This document shows positions 21,775 to 33,080 of a DNA stretch of 64,000 nt, piece by piece. Every line of letters starts with the position of its first letter. Positions within the stretch are counted from its first letter, which is position 1. A program made the translations under genes and the position numbers. The notes under the pieces were generated by a model. It was not told the origin of the DNA, made no database searches, and saw nothing but the letters and a program-made list of their open reading frames with translations. This DNA is from Nelumbo lutea (lineage: Eukaryota; Streptophyta; Magnoliopsida; Proteales; Nelumbonaceae), in assembly GCA_022828595.1 (NCBI GenBank), contig JAKGHH010000002.1, forward strand, positions 42,192,222-42,256,221. Reading direction: 5' to 3'.

Positions 21775-23830
21775 ACAACATATACACAAAAGTTAAAAAA
21801 AATCATATACATGGTTATATAATTACCTCACCTCCACAATAGGGGGGAAATATATATAAATTTCTAGTCACAATGGGACTTCACCAAGATGCAACACTTG
21901 GCACCTATTTTCTTTTATGCTAATCATTGGGTGAATTGACTAAGGATATTCAACAGGTTCATGTTGTATGTTTTTCAGTGAGAACATGGCATTGATTGAT
22001 GAAACTTGAGGAGGATTAGATTAAATTCATAATTTTCGTTAATCAAGTTTTTCTTTTGTTTTTTTTTTCAAAAGTTGCACCTCTTTTTTCTCAATTGTCT
22101 GTCTCTCTTTGTGGCTTGCGTCTCAGGCTCTAGGAACCCCTTGCACTTTAGTTGCATTTCTCTCTCCTAAGAAACTGAATCATGGTCTCCCTATGGAAAT
22201 GATGAACATATCAAGTAAAGGGACATTGTCATGGAGGAGGCATCCAAAATGGAAGAAAAGAAACTTGGTGTATGAAATAAGATGAACACAAAAGGCATTG
22301 GATGACTTAATATGCCATGTTTCAAACGCTTATCTGTGAGGTACATTCAATAATTCTGTTTGGATTGACCACCTTTGGGATAAGAGCTTTGTTAAATTAT
22401 TTCATGATTTGAAGAAGGGACCATGTTGGGAGGAATCCTTATCAATTATTGTGCCGAAGCATCACATTATCTATTGGCCGTAACAACAATATCTAAATAC
22501 ACATCCCTTTTCTGAACTACTAAGTCTTTTTTGTGGACATTGGTGAAAGACATTGCTTTGCTGTGGAAGCGACAAGTGCAAGTATCAGAGTAAAAGGGAG
22601 CTACTAGGAAGGATAGGTGGGGATTTCTTGTATGTAAAGGAGAAATAAAAAAAGAAAAAAAAAACTAGAAAGTATGGGTTTACAATTTATCCTCTTGCAT
22701 AACTTGTAAATAGAGCCTTAACTTGACTTAGTGTTGATCTGAACTTTTGGGGGTCAGCTACAAAAATTCCGTTCAACCATTGTGTTCTATCATGAGACGT
22801 TTTCTGTGAAATTTCAAGTCCTTAAATTATTTCTTTCTAATTCACATCATATTCTCTTGGTCTTATGCTTTCTCTTTTAGAGCCTCTTTTGGTAATGTAC
22901 TTTTATTTCATGTAACATCCTTGCTACATATTTACTTGTTCTTAGGAACAAGATGATCAATTAAACCAGGAAATTTACTATAATTAGTTTACATTATTTT
23001 AAATTGGTAAAATGTTATTCTCTCTCCTTTATCAGTAGTACCTACTCCAGTTTTCAATTATTTAGGAGAATACATGTTATATACTTCAAGATAATTCTTC
23101 AGCATCTACGTAACCTATGGAACAGAGCACTTCAACCCAAATCAAATTGCCTGAAATTTGGCATTTCATTCCACCTCAATGAAATAAAATTATCTAAAAT
23201 TTGGATGAACCAATGAAATGTTCGGACATTAGTTTAGTATTGGTCTGTAAAATACTAACATATTATTTAATTGTATTTCTACTGTATTGCATCTTATTGC
23301 AACTCAAATTCATGTTTGACCTGTTCTTCAAACAAACTTCAAAATATTCTAGAAAATATGAAAAAACAATCCTGTTTATATATACTTCTTTTCTATTATT
23401 TTATTGATTTTAGAAAAAAAATCTCTAGGATTTTTAAAAATTTCACAAGTTTTTTATGTAAAATTATAAGGTTTCAATTTCTTCCACCCAAATGAAACCA
23501 AAATCTTGTGATATATGACCAAACTGTGGATTGTAGTCATTGGTAAAGCTGAATTTTTATTTAGGTATCTGCTCAAAGTATTCCTTTAACTTGTGAGGAA
23601 AATGGAAACAACATATTTGACAAAGTAAAAATTGTTATCAAGTTGGTTTATTTTGCAGATTATCTTCTTTGCTGAAATTTGTAGAAAATTTTTAGTATGA
23701 TCATTAACAGTTTGTTAGTTTGTTACTTGTCATCTTGAGAATTCTACTTCTAGAAGGTTGGGTTTCTGGTAAGGCAGTATATATCTATTACTTTTCAAAA
23801 AATTGTTTATAACCTGGGAAAATCTACCAT
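21775..23830. other. Mostly unrecognised AT-rich sequence
   Basis: A short stretch near 22742-22860 (GGGGGTCAGCTACAAAAATT) resembles the 3' non-coding end of plant RTE LINEs in reverse. The rest shows no domain or repeat structure I can name, apart from the possible exon at 23565-23675 described separately. Confidence 0.4.
23565..23675 (+). other. Candidate terminal exon of the response regulator, weak
   Basis: After a T-rich tract and the acceptor TTTATTTAG, an open frame in the phase 0 required by exon 6 runs 36 codons to a TGA (VSAQSIPLTCEENGNNIFDK, then a hydrophobic end). It would make a 19.4-kb intron. I do not recognise the sequence as a type-B C-terminus, and a chance frame of this length is quite possible. 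Confidence 0.2.
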
Positions 23831-23967
23831 GCCAGAAAGACATGATAACAGAAAGGCTTTTGACCAATCAAAAGCCCCTTGAATTCTGATGCAAGCCCAC
23901 CTGATTGGTTACCACAGTTCTGATGTTGGTTGATTGGTGATATGTTTTTCTGGTATCATGTCTTTCC
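23831..23967. mobile_element. MITE, copy A of a two-copy family
   Basis: The left arm GCCAGAAAGACATGATAACA pairs with the right arm TGGTATCATGTCTTTCC. Internal AACCAATCAG/CTGATTGGTT-type motifs also occur in the copy at 34757-34849. Confidence 0.75.
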
Positions 23968-24270
23968 ATCATCATAGTCGAACTCAACCTGGGAAAATCA
24001 GGTAGGTTTTCATCAAAGTAAACTAGAAGTGTTGGGGAACTAGACTAAACTTCTTAGTTTCTCTGAGATTTGAAGAAACTTAAGACAACTACTTTTGCTC
24101 ACACAAACACTTCCTTGCTCACAAATTTTAAATTACAAAGACACAGGAATGAGGATCTATGTTTGATGGTTCCACTTGAAGATATCTTAATAAAGGTCTA
24201 CTGGATGGGATGTGCTCTGTTCTGTTTTTATCTTGGACTTAACTCTGTCAGATTTTTTGAGATAATCACT

Positions 24271-24338
24271 TCTAATTTGCAGTTCCAGAAATAGAGCATC
24301 CCACGAGTCTAATTTGCAGTTCCAGAAATAATGCATCC
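24271..24338 (+). repeat. Two-copy tandem repeat, about 31-bp unit
   Basis: TCTAATTTGCAGTTCCAGAA followed by ATAGAGCATCC or ATAATGCATCC occurs twice with a 37-bp spacing. Confidence 0.8.
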
Positions 24339-25030
24339 TGAGGACAATTTCGTATGACCTTTCTCAATACAGAGCTTATACAATCAGATCTGCCACTCCT
24401 GATGCAAGTACACAATTAACCCTCGTAAACAACATTATTGAAGCTGCCTACATTTTTTTGGATATTAACATTTGTGACCTGGGTTAGAAAACAAATCTTG
24501 TGATTCAACAGTGATTGATTGGGGAAACTCAAATCCACGTCTAACATTTCAAGTGTTCCATAGTCTGTAATTTTAGGATATATTCCACTCAACTGTTGTT
24601 TTGATCAAATTTAAATGAACAAGGTTCTGTTTGTTTGCATCTTTGCGATGCAAATCTGAAATGGGTATAAATTTTGTATCCGATTCAGTTTTGTATCCAT
24701 TTGTTTGTAATTATGATTTGCACTCTTTTCTGATAAAAAGTTTGTACTTTTTGTCTCATTTGCATTTATTGACAGTGCAAATTTTGCATATAGAAAACTG
24801 ATGCAAAATTTGCACCACCTTCCTTGTACCTCAATTCTATCTCATATAAAGTGGGGACCACAACCACATCTAGCTTCCTATCTCATTAACAAATAAACCT
24901 CCTCTTACCTGCATTCTCTTGCATATAAGGTGGGGATCACATCGTTTTATTTCTCACAAACAAATATGATAAAGTAAAACCTTATGCAGAAGTAAACTGG
25001 AATTTACACTCAGCAATGGCTCAATGTATC
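24339..25030. other. Non-coding, nothing firm
   Basis: GTTCTGTTTGTTTGCATC at about 24625 looks like a transposon end, but I find no partner end. CATATAAAGTGGGGACCACA (near 24844) and a similar stretch near 24930 form a loose direct repeat. Confidence 0.35.
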
Positions 25031-25039
25031 TATGCACTT

Positions 25040-27168
25040 AGTTTTTTTTATTTTTTTTTTTTGGTTTGATAAGCAAATGAAATGCTACATTCATTCAAAA
25101 AAGGAGGGCAAGCTTGCCCCCCCCCCCTCCCCAAAGCATGTACAAAAAACTTTACAAGTAAAGCCCACTACATTTTGTGAATCAGAATTAAAAACTAAGA
25201 ACTCCAGCTATTGTAAAAGGTTGTAATAGGTATATCCTCAAAAGCTTTTAAAATCCTCACTCACCGAATAACCATTCAGTTTTGTTGATTACTGCTTCAA
25301 TAGTTGCAGCCTTGTTTTAAAAAATTATACTATTTCTCTCCTTCCACACCCCCCCCCCCCAACAAAGGGCCAAAGGGAGCAACTTCCAAAGAACTATTCC
25401 CTTGGTAGAAAACCTGGGCGGGCAATGATACCGGATCAGGTGGTGTTTCCTAGTTTGTGTTGAAAAGTTTGAGGAAATGAACCCAAATTGAGTGAGTGAA
25501 AGTGCATTGGATGAAAAGGTTGGGACCAAATTTGGTGCTTGAGTTCCACAGCCTACATGCATCCTCAAAAAGTAATCCTCTCTTCAGAAGATGGTCCATG
25601 GTGAAGGCCTTATCTCTATCAGTAATCCATAAAAGGAAAGTTACTTTAGGTGGTGTCCTGGTACCTAGGTCTTCCAAATCCAAACCTAATGAATACCCTC
25701 AATTCACTATGAAAGTATCACATAGCCTGATTTGGAAGAAAAACAACCGGAGCTATTAAATCACCTAAACTCTTCTGTCACTATCCGCAAGGGCCAGACG
25801 AAACTCATTCAACCTTAAAACAAAGAACCAATTCCCTCCACCTCACAATCATTCAAGTTTCTAGATGCATTCACCCCTTGAGACCCAAGATTCATAGAAA
25901 TCTGAAACCCAAGCCTTCTTGTTAGCTACAATGGAGAAGAAAGAAGGGTATACCTCAAGTAAAGGCTAATTAAAGCACCGGTTTTCCTTCCAAAAGAAAG
26001 TTCTGTCACCTCTTCTAGATTTAACTTCACCTTGCCAGCAAAAAGATCCTTATGTTTCATTATGCCCTTCTAGACCTCTGTCCCATAAAAGTCGAGGGGT
26101 TAACTAGTCTCCCAATCATTGTTTGCTAAGCCAAACTTACCAGCAATCACTTGCCAACACATGTACTATCTTCTTCCCTAAACTATCATAACCATTTGCA
26201 AAGAAGAGCTTTGTTCACCTAATTAAGATGCCTTACACTTTCCCCATCCAAATGCTAAGGTTCACAAACCTACCACTTGGATACCTAGTGAACTTTCATC
26301 TTATCATCAAACCCATCCCAAAGAAAGTCCCTTTGCAATTTATCAAGGGTCTTGGCTATTGAAACCGGCATGGTGAACAATGACATAAAATAGAACAGTA
26401 AGTTGGATAGAGTGCTTTGAATAAGTGTAAGTTTTCCCCCTTTTGATAAAACAGATCTCTTCCACCTTGCCAACTTCCTTCTAAACCTCTCTATCATGGG
26501 ATCCCTAATGGCTTGTGATCTATAAGGGGCACCCAAAGTCATACCTAATTACTTTGTAGGAAGAGACCCTACTCGGCAGTCCAGTGTCATGCCAACTCTA
26601 ATATTTGGGGAACCTCCCCCACAGGGATAAGTTCGTTCTTCTAGAGGTTCATCTTCAATCCCAAGGATTCTTCAAAACAGATTATTAGCAAGCACCTAAG
26701 GAAGAAAATATATCTATGATTGGCTCTAGAAAAAATAACAGGATCATCCACAAACTGAAGTAGAGTTACCACCGAAGCCTGTGGAACTGCCTTGAAACTC
26801 TCCAAATGATCTCCTTGAACTGCTTCATAGATAAGTCTTACAAACGGTTCCACCACCAACACGGAAAGAAAAGTTGAAATGGGGTCTCCTTGCCTCAACC
26901 CTCTCTTTCTAGGAAAGAAATCCCTTGGAAAGCCATTAATGATGATAGGGTACGAAGGATAGGTAACGCATTCTGCTACCCACTTCCTCCAAGCAACTCC
27001 AAACCCCATGTGCCATAAAATGTAGTCTACAAAGTCCCGAATAACATGGTCATAAGCTTTGTCAAAAATCAATCTCACAAATCACTCTCGCAATGTCTTG
27101 CCTTAGCCTTGAGTCAATGCACTCATTTGCAATGAAATGACTATTCAGAATGTGTTGGCATCTGTTAG
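25040..27168 (-). pseudogene. L1 LINE block 1: RT 3' half, zinc-binding region, tail
   Basis: Minus strand. The 3' end has the usual L1 signature, TTGCTTATCAAACC followed by an A-tract (T-run at about 25041-25063). RT is at 26641-27160: LRQGDPIS, FVDD in place of the usual FADD (near 26740), then GLKMNL. The thumb follows at 26285-26542 (KLARWKRSVLSKGGKLTLIQS). A zinc-type region near 25450-25683 (TPPKVTFLLW) and WKERNSIIF at 25317 complete it. Stops break it. Its upstream side is cut by the LTR-like repeat, and the L1 continues in three more blocks up to about 33080. Confidence 0.9.
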
Positions 27169-27173
27169 ATAGT

Positions 27174-27773
27174 GTATGCCCTTAGCTCTAATCAGAATGA
27201 TGTACATTATGACATTTAATGTAAATGAATAAAATACATATTTGATTCATGTTATTATGGTGCGTTTCTGTGTAATATCCTTAAACTTGACACATATGAG
27301 ACTCGTGTTAGTTTAGAATCTTCACCACCATTGGATAGATCTAGGGAGATTTATCCTGCCAAGGCTGACACTGATGTCAAGTTGGTTGGGGTGGCCTGTC
27401 TCAGCCATCAGGGTGAGACTTGAAGTACATGTAGTGTGGGTTTTCTTGAAACCCTGAACCGGACCAGAATTCCAGTATTGCCCTGGACCTTGGAGATAGA
27501 TGGGCAAAACTAGAATGTTACACCTGACCCCTAGACTTGATTATGATATTGCTTTAGGTGTCGGATTTGGCGGTCTTTGATATGCCAATTAGTGAGATTC
27601 TTAGAGGGGGTCAAAATCTGGGTATGTTGGGACAGTCCGAGAATTCATCTAAGTGGGTGATCATAGTGACAGGATTAGCCCATTTGTCGAACAAAGTGAA
27701 TGATCGGGGATGCACTCTCTCTGATTGAAACCTAAACTGCCGGTAGTTGATTTCAAGCGTTGAAATTTGTTTT

Positions 27774-27813
<40 letters not shown>

Positions 27814-29060
27814 GGTTTTAAAATGTTTGCAAAAGGTTTTAATTCCCGGGATCCATGTGAGTAGAGAGTGCAACACTGTACCTTGCAGTCGATGAGAGGT
27901 CCTCTCTTGTTGGGCAATGTTTGATCATTATGGGCTGAGAGGTTAAGTGTAAGACCATTGAGGATAATACCTGATGGGCTAATCTTGCATCTGCCCACAG
28001 TCCTTGGGTTTTTATAAGGTGGCTTGACCCAGAGACCATTTAGTGTAAATGTTGGGCCCATTAAGAGCCCATGGTGATGGACTCAAGGGTTCACTGTCCC
28101 CTATAGTGAATTTGGTCAGGCCTTGTAACAGAAGCTGGGCTGAACCCATGTGGCTGATGTGTAGATCAATATTTGGGTTCCACGCCATATAAGGATAACC
28201 AACTGGGTAGTAGTTAGGAGGCTAAGTGAGCAGATGGACTTAATGGGCCTAAAGCCCAATTTGAACTAGCTTAATGAGATTAATTAAAAGGGGGTGGTTC
28301 TGGGATTTAGATCAGCAGATAGGATAAGAGATTATCCCTATCCACTCAGAGAGTCCATATCCAAATAAAGATTTGGATTAAGAAACTTTTAATTAGATTA
28401 GGAGGGCTGATCTTTATCTGCAGATAAGATAATGGATTATCCTTATCTCTTAAAAAGAGTCTAGATCCAAATACAAGATTTGGATTAGGAAACTCCTAAT
28501 GAGATTAGGAGAACCTCTTTTTAAGGCTATAAATAGGAGAGCAGGGCGAACCCTCAGTACATAACAGAAATCATCTGAGTGACTGCTGATTTCCAGAGAG
28601 AGACAACACAGTTTGACTGCACTGTCTCTTTCTTTCCTACTCTTGCCGCCCCTATCAGTTCGATCTCCACTTGTGGGAACGATCAAAAAGAGTTCTTGAT
28701 ATTACCTTTTGGCAGAAAATGTAATATGAAATCGTGCTCACTAGCCCTCCATCAGATTCTTGCTGAAGAATTCGATTCTTGCTAAAGAACCATCCTACTG
28801 ATTCTACTTCATCCTGCACCATGTCATCTTCGGTGGAAGCAGTCTTTGGATCTTTCCTTGGGCGTGAACACCTTCATTGGAGATTATTACTAATTCGTAT
28901 CAGGTATATCTCTCCACTCTCTTTTGGTTTCATATCTGGTCTGGTTTAGGTTCAAGATTAATCATTGAAAATGTAGTTTTTTAAAATAGGGAATGTGATT
29001 CCCACATGGGAGAGAAAGAAATTTTTTAAATTTCGCCCAACCTTCTTGCAGGTTTCGGCC
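27174..29060 (+). mobile_element. Long LTR-like repeat, copy A, inside the L1
   Basis: About 1.9 kb starting TGTATGCCCTTAGCTCTAAT. It is similar along its whole length to 58399-60013. It has a TATA-like GCTATAAATAGGAG at about 28526 and about 350 nt later CGTATCAGGTA near 28895. TG at the start and a single internal TATA fit a solo LTR of a large-LTR element, but no partner, primer site or target duplication is proven. It carries a (TA)n tract at 27781-27811. No coding capacity. Confidence 0.65.
27781..27811. repeat. (TA)n microsatellite
   Basis: About 15 AT units inside copy A; the tract is missing at the same place in copy B. Confidence 0.95.
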
Positions 29061-29308
29061 ATCCATATGATGGATCTCTCATCCCTTCAGAATCAACAAA
29101 AGCATATTAAGAGTCCTTCATAATATCCATGAAATCTTCTTTAAAGAAATACCAACATTTACTAGAGAATTCTAATGGGAATTCATTTGAACCAAGGGCT
29201 TTATTCCTATTTAGTTCCTTTAGAGGCTTCTCCACTTCAACTACAAATGGTTTTTGAAGCTAGTCCTTGTCTAGATCTAGCAATTACTCAAATTCTACAC
29301 CCTCTAGA
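29061..29308 (-). pseudogene. L1 LINE block 2: region between endonuclease and RT
   Basis: The minus strand reads VEKPLKEL-like, then N.FPLEF and a DFMDIMKDS-like stretch, similar to the linker before RT in plant L1 ORF2. The L1 sequence expected between here and block 1 is absent, so a deletion accompanied or followed the repeat insertion. Confidence 0.65.
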
Positions 29309-30172
29309 TAGGGTTGTTCACGGGTCGGGTCAATTCGGTTTTACTTATTTACACCAACCAAATTGATACCGAATAAAAGGAAAGGAAAACTGACATAAAA
29401 AAAATCATTTCCCTTTCGGTTAGTTTAATCGGTTAATTGAAGATAGGAATGGCAATGGGGTGGGTTTGGGGCAGGGCACCCCCTCCCTGTCCCCGCCTCG
29501 AAGTCACGATACCTTACCCCGTCCCTAGTGGCGGGGCAGGGCATCCATTTCCCATCGGGGATGGGGAATCCCCGAATTTTTCCCGCTCTAAGGCAATTAC
29601 TTAAAAATTATCTATTTTGTGGACAATTTATACATAAGATATAGGAATTTGGGGGTATTTTGGAATTGAATTATAATACTTTAAGGGTAATTCAAAAATA
29701 AAATTATGGGATCCTAGGATTTTAAAAATTTAGAGAAAACTTAGAGATATTTTAAATATCAATATTAAACCTAGAGATATTTTACTAATTTACCTTCGGG
29801 TTCGGGGCGGGTTCGGGGAATTATATACAAAACCCGTCCCCGCCCTGTACCCGGTTCAGAGAAAAATTATTTTCCCCATCCCCACCCCTCTTTATTTAGG
29901 GTCGAGGAAAATCCACCCCATTTCGGATAGGGCGAGGCGGGGCCCCGATTTTACAGGAGAAATTGCCATCCCTAATCGTAGAAACTGCATTTAGTTCTAC
30001 AACTTTTTAAACATTAACCTGGTTTACTTTTATACGTAAGTGGTTTACTTTTAAACACTAAACTTAAGGCTACTTTTTTGAGAGAGAGACTTGAGGCTAT
30101 TTTTAAACGTTAAAAAAAATTGTTTAAACAAGTTAGTTTCCCATCAACTTTTGTCTTTTGTGAACAACTCTA
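29309..30172. mobile_element. hAT-type MITE (outer) containing another MITE
   Basis: Ends TAGGGTTGTTCAC and GTGAACAACTCTA match at 12 of 13 positions. Flanks CCTCTAGA and CTTTTATA agree at 5 of 8 positions, a decayed 8-bp target duplication. The L1 reading continues across it. The interior is A/T-rich with GGTTTACTTTT repeats and a short GA run near 30080. It encodes nothing. Confidence 0.8.
29444..29974. mobile_element. hAT-type MITE (inner), nested in 29309-30172
   Basis: Ends TAGGAATGGCAAT and ATTGCCATCCCTA match at 12 of 13. Flanks ATTGAAGA and ATCGTAGA agree at 6 of 8. It is G/C-rich at both ends (GGGGCGGGGC-like runs) and A/T-rich inside. Length 531 bp. Confidence 0.88.
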
Positions 30173-30180
30173 CTTTTATA

Positions 30181-30986
30181 GATGATCTATACACCTCCGG
30201 ATCGTTAAATATTTTATTATAATAATCTACCATGCCTTTTCACCAAGGCCTCCCCCTCCACCACACATAACCCTTCTGAAGACAAGCTCGAGATTATGTT
30301 ACATCTTCTTCGGACATTAGCTACCTAATGAAAGAATCTAGAATTCTTATCTCCATCATTGAGCCAAAGGATATAGGATTGTAGTCTCCAATAAGTTTTT
30401 TCCATATGAGATAATCTCGCATAGTCATTCTTTGCCACTATTCTTCTTCTAGTCTCCTCTTTTGATAGCCTGGAATGCTTTTTTTTTGTCTAATTCACTA
30501 ATCGTAACATCATCTCCTTTCGAGCAAAGATGCTACCCACTTCCTATTGGCTCCAAACCTTAATCTTTTGTTTAAAAAAACCAACTTTACCTCCAAAGAA
30601 TTTGCATGGGGAATCATTACTTGGCCCTTCAGCCCACCAAGATTTCCATTTGTCTAAGAATCAAGGCTCCTTAAACAACATCATTTCTAAATGAAATGGG
30701 CTTGGACCCTTGGACAATCCCCCTACCTATAGTAGTATAGGCATGTGATTTGAGGTTGGTCACAACAAAACTTGTTGCACTAAATCTAGGAAAGTTGCCT
30801 CTCATTCACCATTAATAATAAAAAAAAAATCTATCTAACTTTGATAGTGAGGGTTAAGTTCTAGTGTTGCTCCAAGTGAATTGGGAAGGCAAGTCAATTA
30901 ACTGCATTTTGTTCATAAATCCACCATATTGTGTGACAATCAAGACTCCCGCTCCTTCCATAAGTGAACCTTACTACATTAAAATC
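30181..30986 (-). pseudogene. L1 LINE block 3: endonuclease C-terminal part and following region
   Basis: The minus strand reads DFNVVRFTY at the upstream edge, then WIYEQNAVN, and later a LGGLKGQV-type stretch near 30650. These are the order and wording of the L1 apurinic-type endonuclease C-terminal half. Many stops are present. Confidence 0.8.
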
Positions 30987-30991
30987 CCTAG

Positions 30992-32648
30992 TGTTGAGTT
31001 GGGCCGGTTTTAAGTTATTGGGCCTAGTCATTTATTTTTTATTTTTAAGTTGTTAAGTTAGGAAGTTATTGGGCTTTAGGCCCATTAGTTTATGTTTTAA
31101 GTTGTGATTATTCAACTACTTAAAGTAGCCGCCCTACTAAGGGCATTCTTGTAATCTTTCATTATTTTATTTTAAGTATATAATTCAAAGAGGGGTTGGC
31201 GGACAGATCTATTCAATTCTAGTGACACCCCACTCTCTTTTCTTCTCCTCTCTTCTTCTCTATTGCTGAAACCTTTCAACTTCTTATATTTTCTTCACAA
31301 GGCATTCATCTAAAACTGTAATCAGCAACTTCTATTTCGTACCAAAGTAGAAAGAGATGGAAGCCTTAATTAAGAATTAGACATGGAAAATTGTGGATCT
31401 ACCAGAGGGCAAGGAGACTGTTGGACGCATATGGGTTTATACAGTTAAATACAAGGCAGGTGGAAGCATAGAAAGGTATAAGGCCAGTCTGGTTACCAAA
31501 GGGTACACCCAAACCTATGGCATTAATTACTTAGAGTCATTTGCACCAGTTGCAAGTATGACTTCTATTTGGATCCTTCTCTCTCTTGTTGCCACATACT
31601 CTCAATCCCTATTTCAACTTGATGTAAAAAATGCTTTTCTGAATAGAGATTTGCAAGAAGAAGTATATATGTATCTTCTTGCTAGTTTCTATAGTGATGC
31701 TGAAAAGGGGAAGATATGCAGACTAAAGAAGTCACTTTATGGTTAAAAATAGTCTCTCAGAGCATGGTTTGATGGGTTCAGGAAGGCCTTGATTGCTTTT
31801 GGCTACACTCAGACTTAATCAGACCATACTTTGTTTGTGAAGTGGAGGGGGTCCTTGGTGTCAGTCCTGATTGCTTATGTGGATGATATTGTTGTCACAG
31901 GAAATGACCCAAGTGAGATTGGCAGTTTGAAGAAGAATCTACACAGAGAATTTGAAATTAAGGATCTTAGGGAGCTGAGGTACTTCTTGGGCATTGAGGT
32001 TGCAAGATCAAAACATGGAATTTTTATTTCTCAGAGGAAGTATGTTCTAGACCTTTTACAAGAAACATGGAAGCTTGGAACAAAGGTTGCCAGTACTCCT
32101 ATTGGTGTTAAAGCAGAAGAACCTATGATGTTGTACTGAGATAATCAGGTAGCAATTAACATTGCCCACAACCTAGTTCAGCATGACAGGACAAAGAACA
32201 TTGAAGTTGATAGACATTTCACAAAAGGTGTTGCAAGAACAAGCTGGAGCATGATCTACACAAGTTGGGAATGTGTAACATTTAGTCCCAACTTGAGGGG
32301 GGATATTGAGTGGGGCCAATTTCAAGTTATTGGGCCCAATCATTTATTTTTTATTTTTAAGTTGTTAAGTTAGGAAGTTATTGGGCTTTAGGCCCATTAG
32401 TTTATGTTTTAAGTTGTGAATGTTCAACTACTTAAAGTAGCCGCTCTACTAAGGGCATTCTTGTAATCTTTCTTTATTTTATTTTAAGTATATAATTCAA
32501 AGAGGGGTTGGCGGCCAGATCTATTCAATTTTGGCAATATCCCACTCTCTTTTCTTCTCCTCTCTTCTTCTCTACTACTGAAACCTTTCAACTTCTTCTC
32601 ATTTCTTCACAAGGCATTCATCTAAAACTATAATCAACAACTTGTACT
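30992..32648 (+). mobile_element. Internally deleted copia, plus strand, inside the L1
   Basis: LTRs start at 30992 (TGTTGAGT) and at 32304 (TATTGAGT, the TG mutated to TA). They end near 31338 and 32648. The target duplication CCTAG is perfect (30987-30991 and 32649-32653), and the L1 endonuclease reading resumes across it. Only about 0.96 kb of interior remains, holding RT and a scrap of RNase H. The purine tract ACTTGAGGGGGGA is at 32291-32303. No recognisable tRNA-Met primer site follows the 5' LTR. Confidence 0.92.
31393..32280 (+). pseudogene. pol: RT and RNase H remnant of the deleted copia
   Basis: GRIWVYTVKYKAGG (31420), ESFAPVASMTS, QLDVKNAFLNRDL (31615), CRLKKSLYG then stop (31743), active-site YVDDIVVTGND (about 31876), RYFLGIEVARSK. 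From about 32110 the frame jumps directly to RNase H (MLY.DNQVAINIAHN, then IEVDRHF), so the middle of the RT-RNase H region is deleted. Confidence 0.88.
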
Positions 32649-32653
32649 CCTAG

Positions 32654-33080
32654 CTAACACCGATGATAGTCTCCATAGACCACATATAATTCAAACAAAA
32701 AATCTCCCTTGTTGTTGTTTTCCACCAGGCCATATACCCCTGTTAGCATCCAATTGAAGTCATTAGACAAACATTTACATTTTACTCTAATAGAGTATGC
32801 TTCCACCTTGCTACCCACCATCTCCAAAGAGTTTAATCTTCATAAGATCACTATACCTCCATATGCCCAACAAATGGTCTCTCCATCCATTGTAGCCATT
32901 TGACTCCCTAAACCTCTCTTAATAAGGATTTAGATCATTTTTTCCTTATTAGCCTCTTGTAAGATTACTATGTTGGGATTTATTCTCAATGTCATTGATT
33001 TTACTTGCTCTGCTTTTCTAAGACCCCCAAACCCTTTACATTCCACAATAAAATTTTCATCATCTAGCTCGTGAAGGCAA
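32654..33080 (-). pseudogene. L1 LINE block 4: endonuclease N-terminal part
   Basis: The minus strand from about 33070 reads VECKGFGGLRK (cf. WNVRGLG), then INPNIVILQEANKEK with the catalytic Glu of the LQET motif, and then VYGLVENNN (cf. the NVYGP motif) up to the copia junction. This orders the four L1 blocks end to end on the minus strand. Confidence 0.82.
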
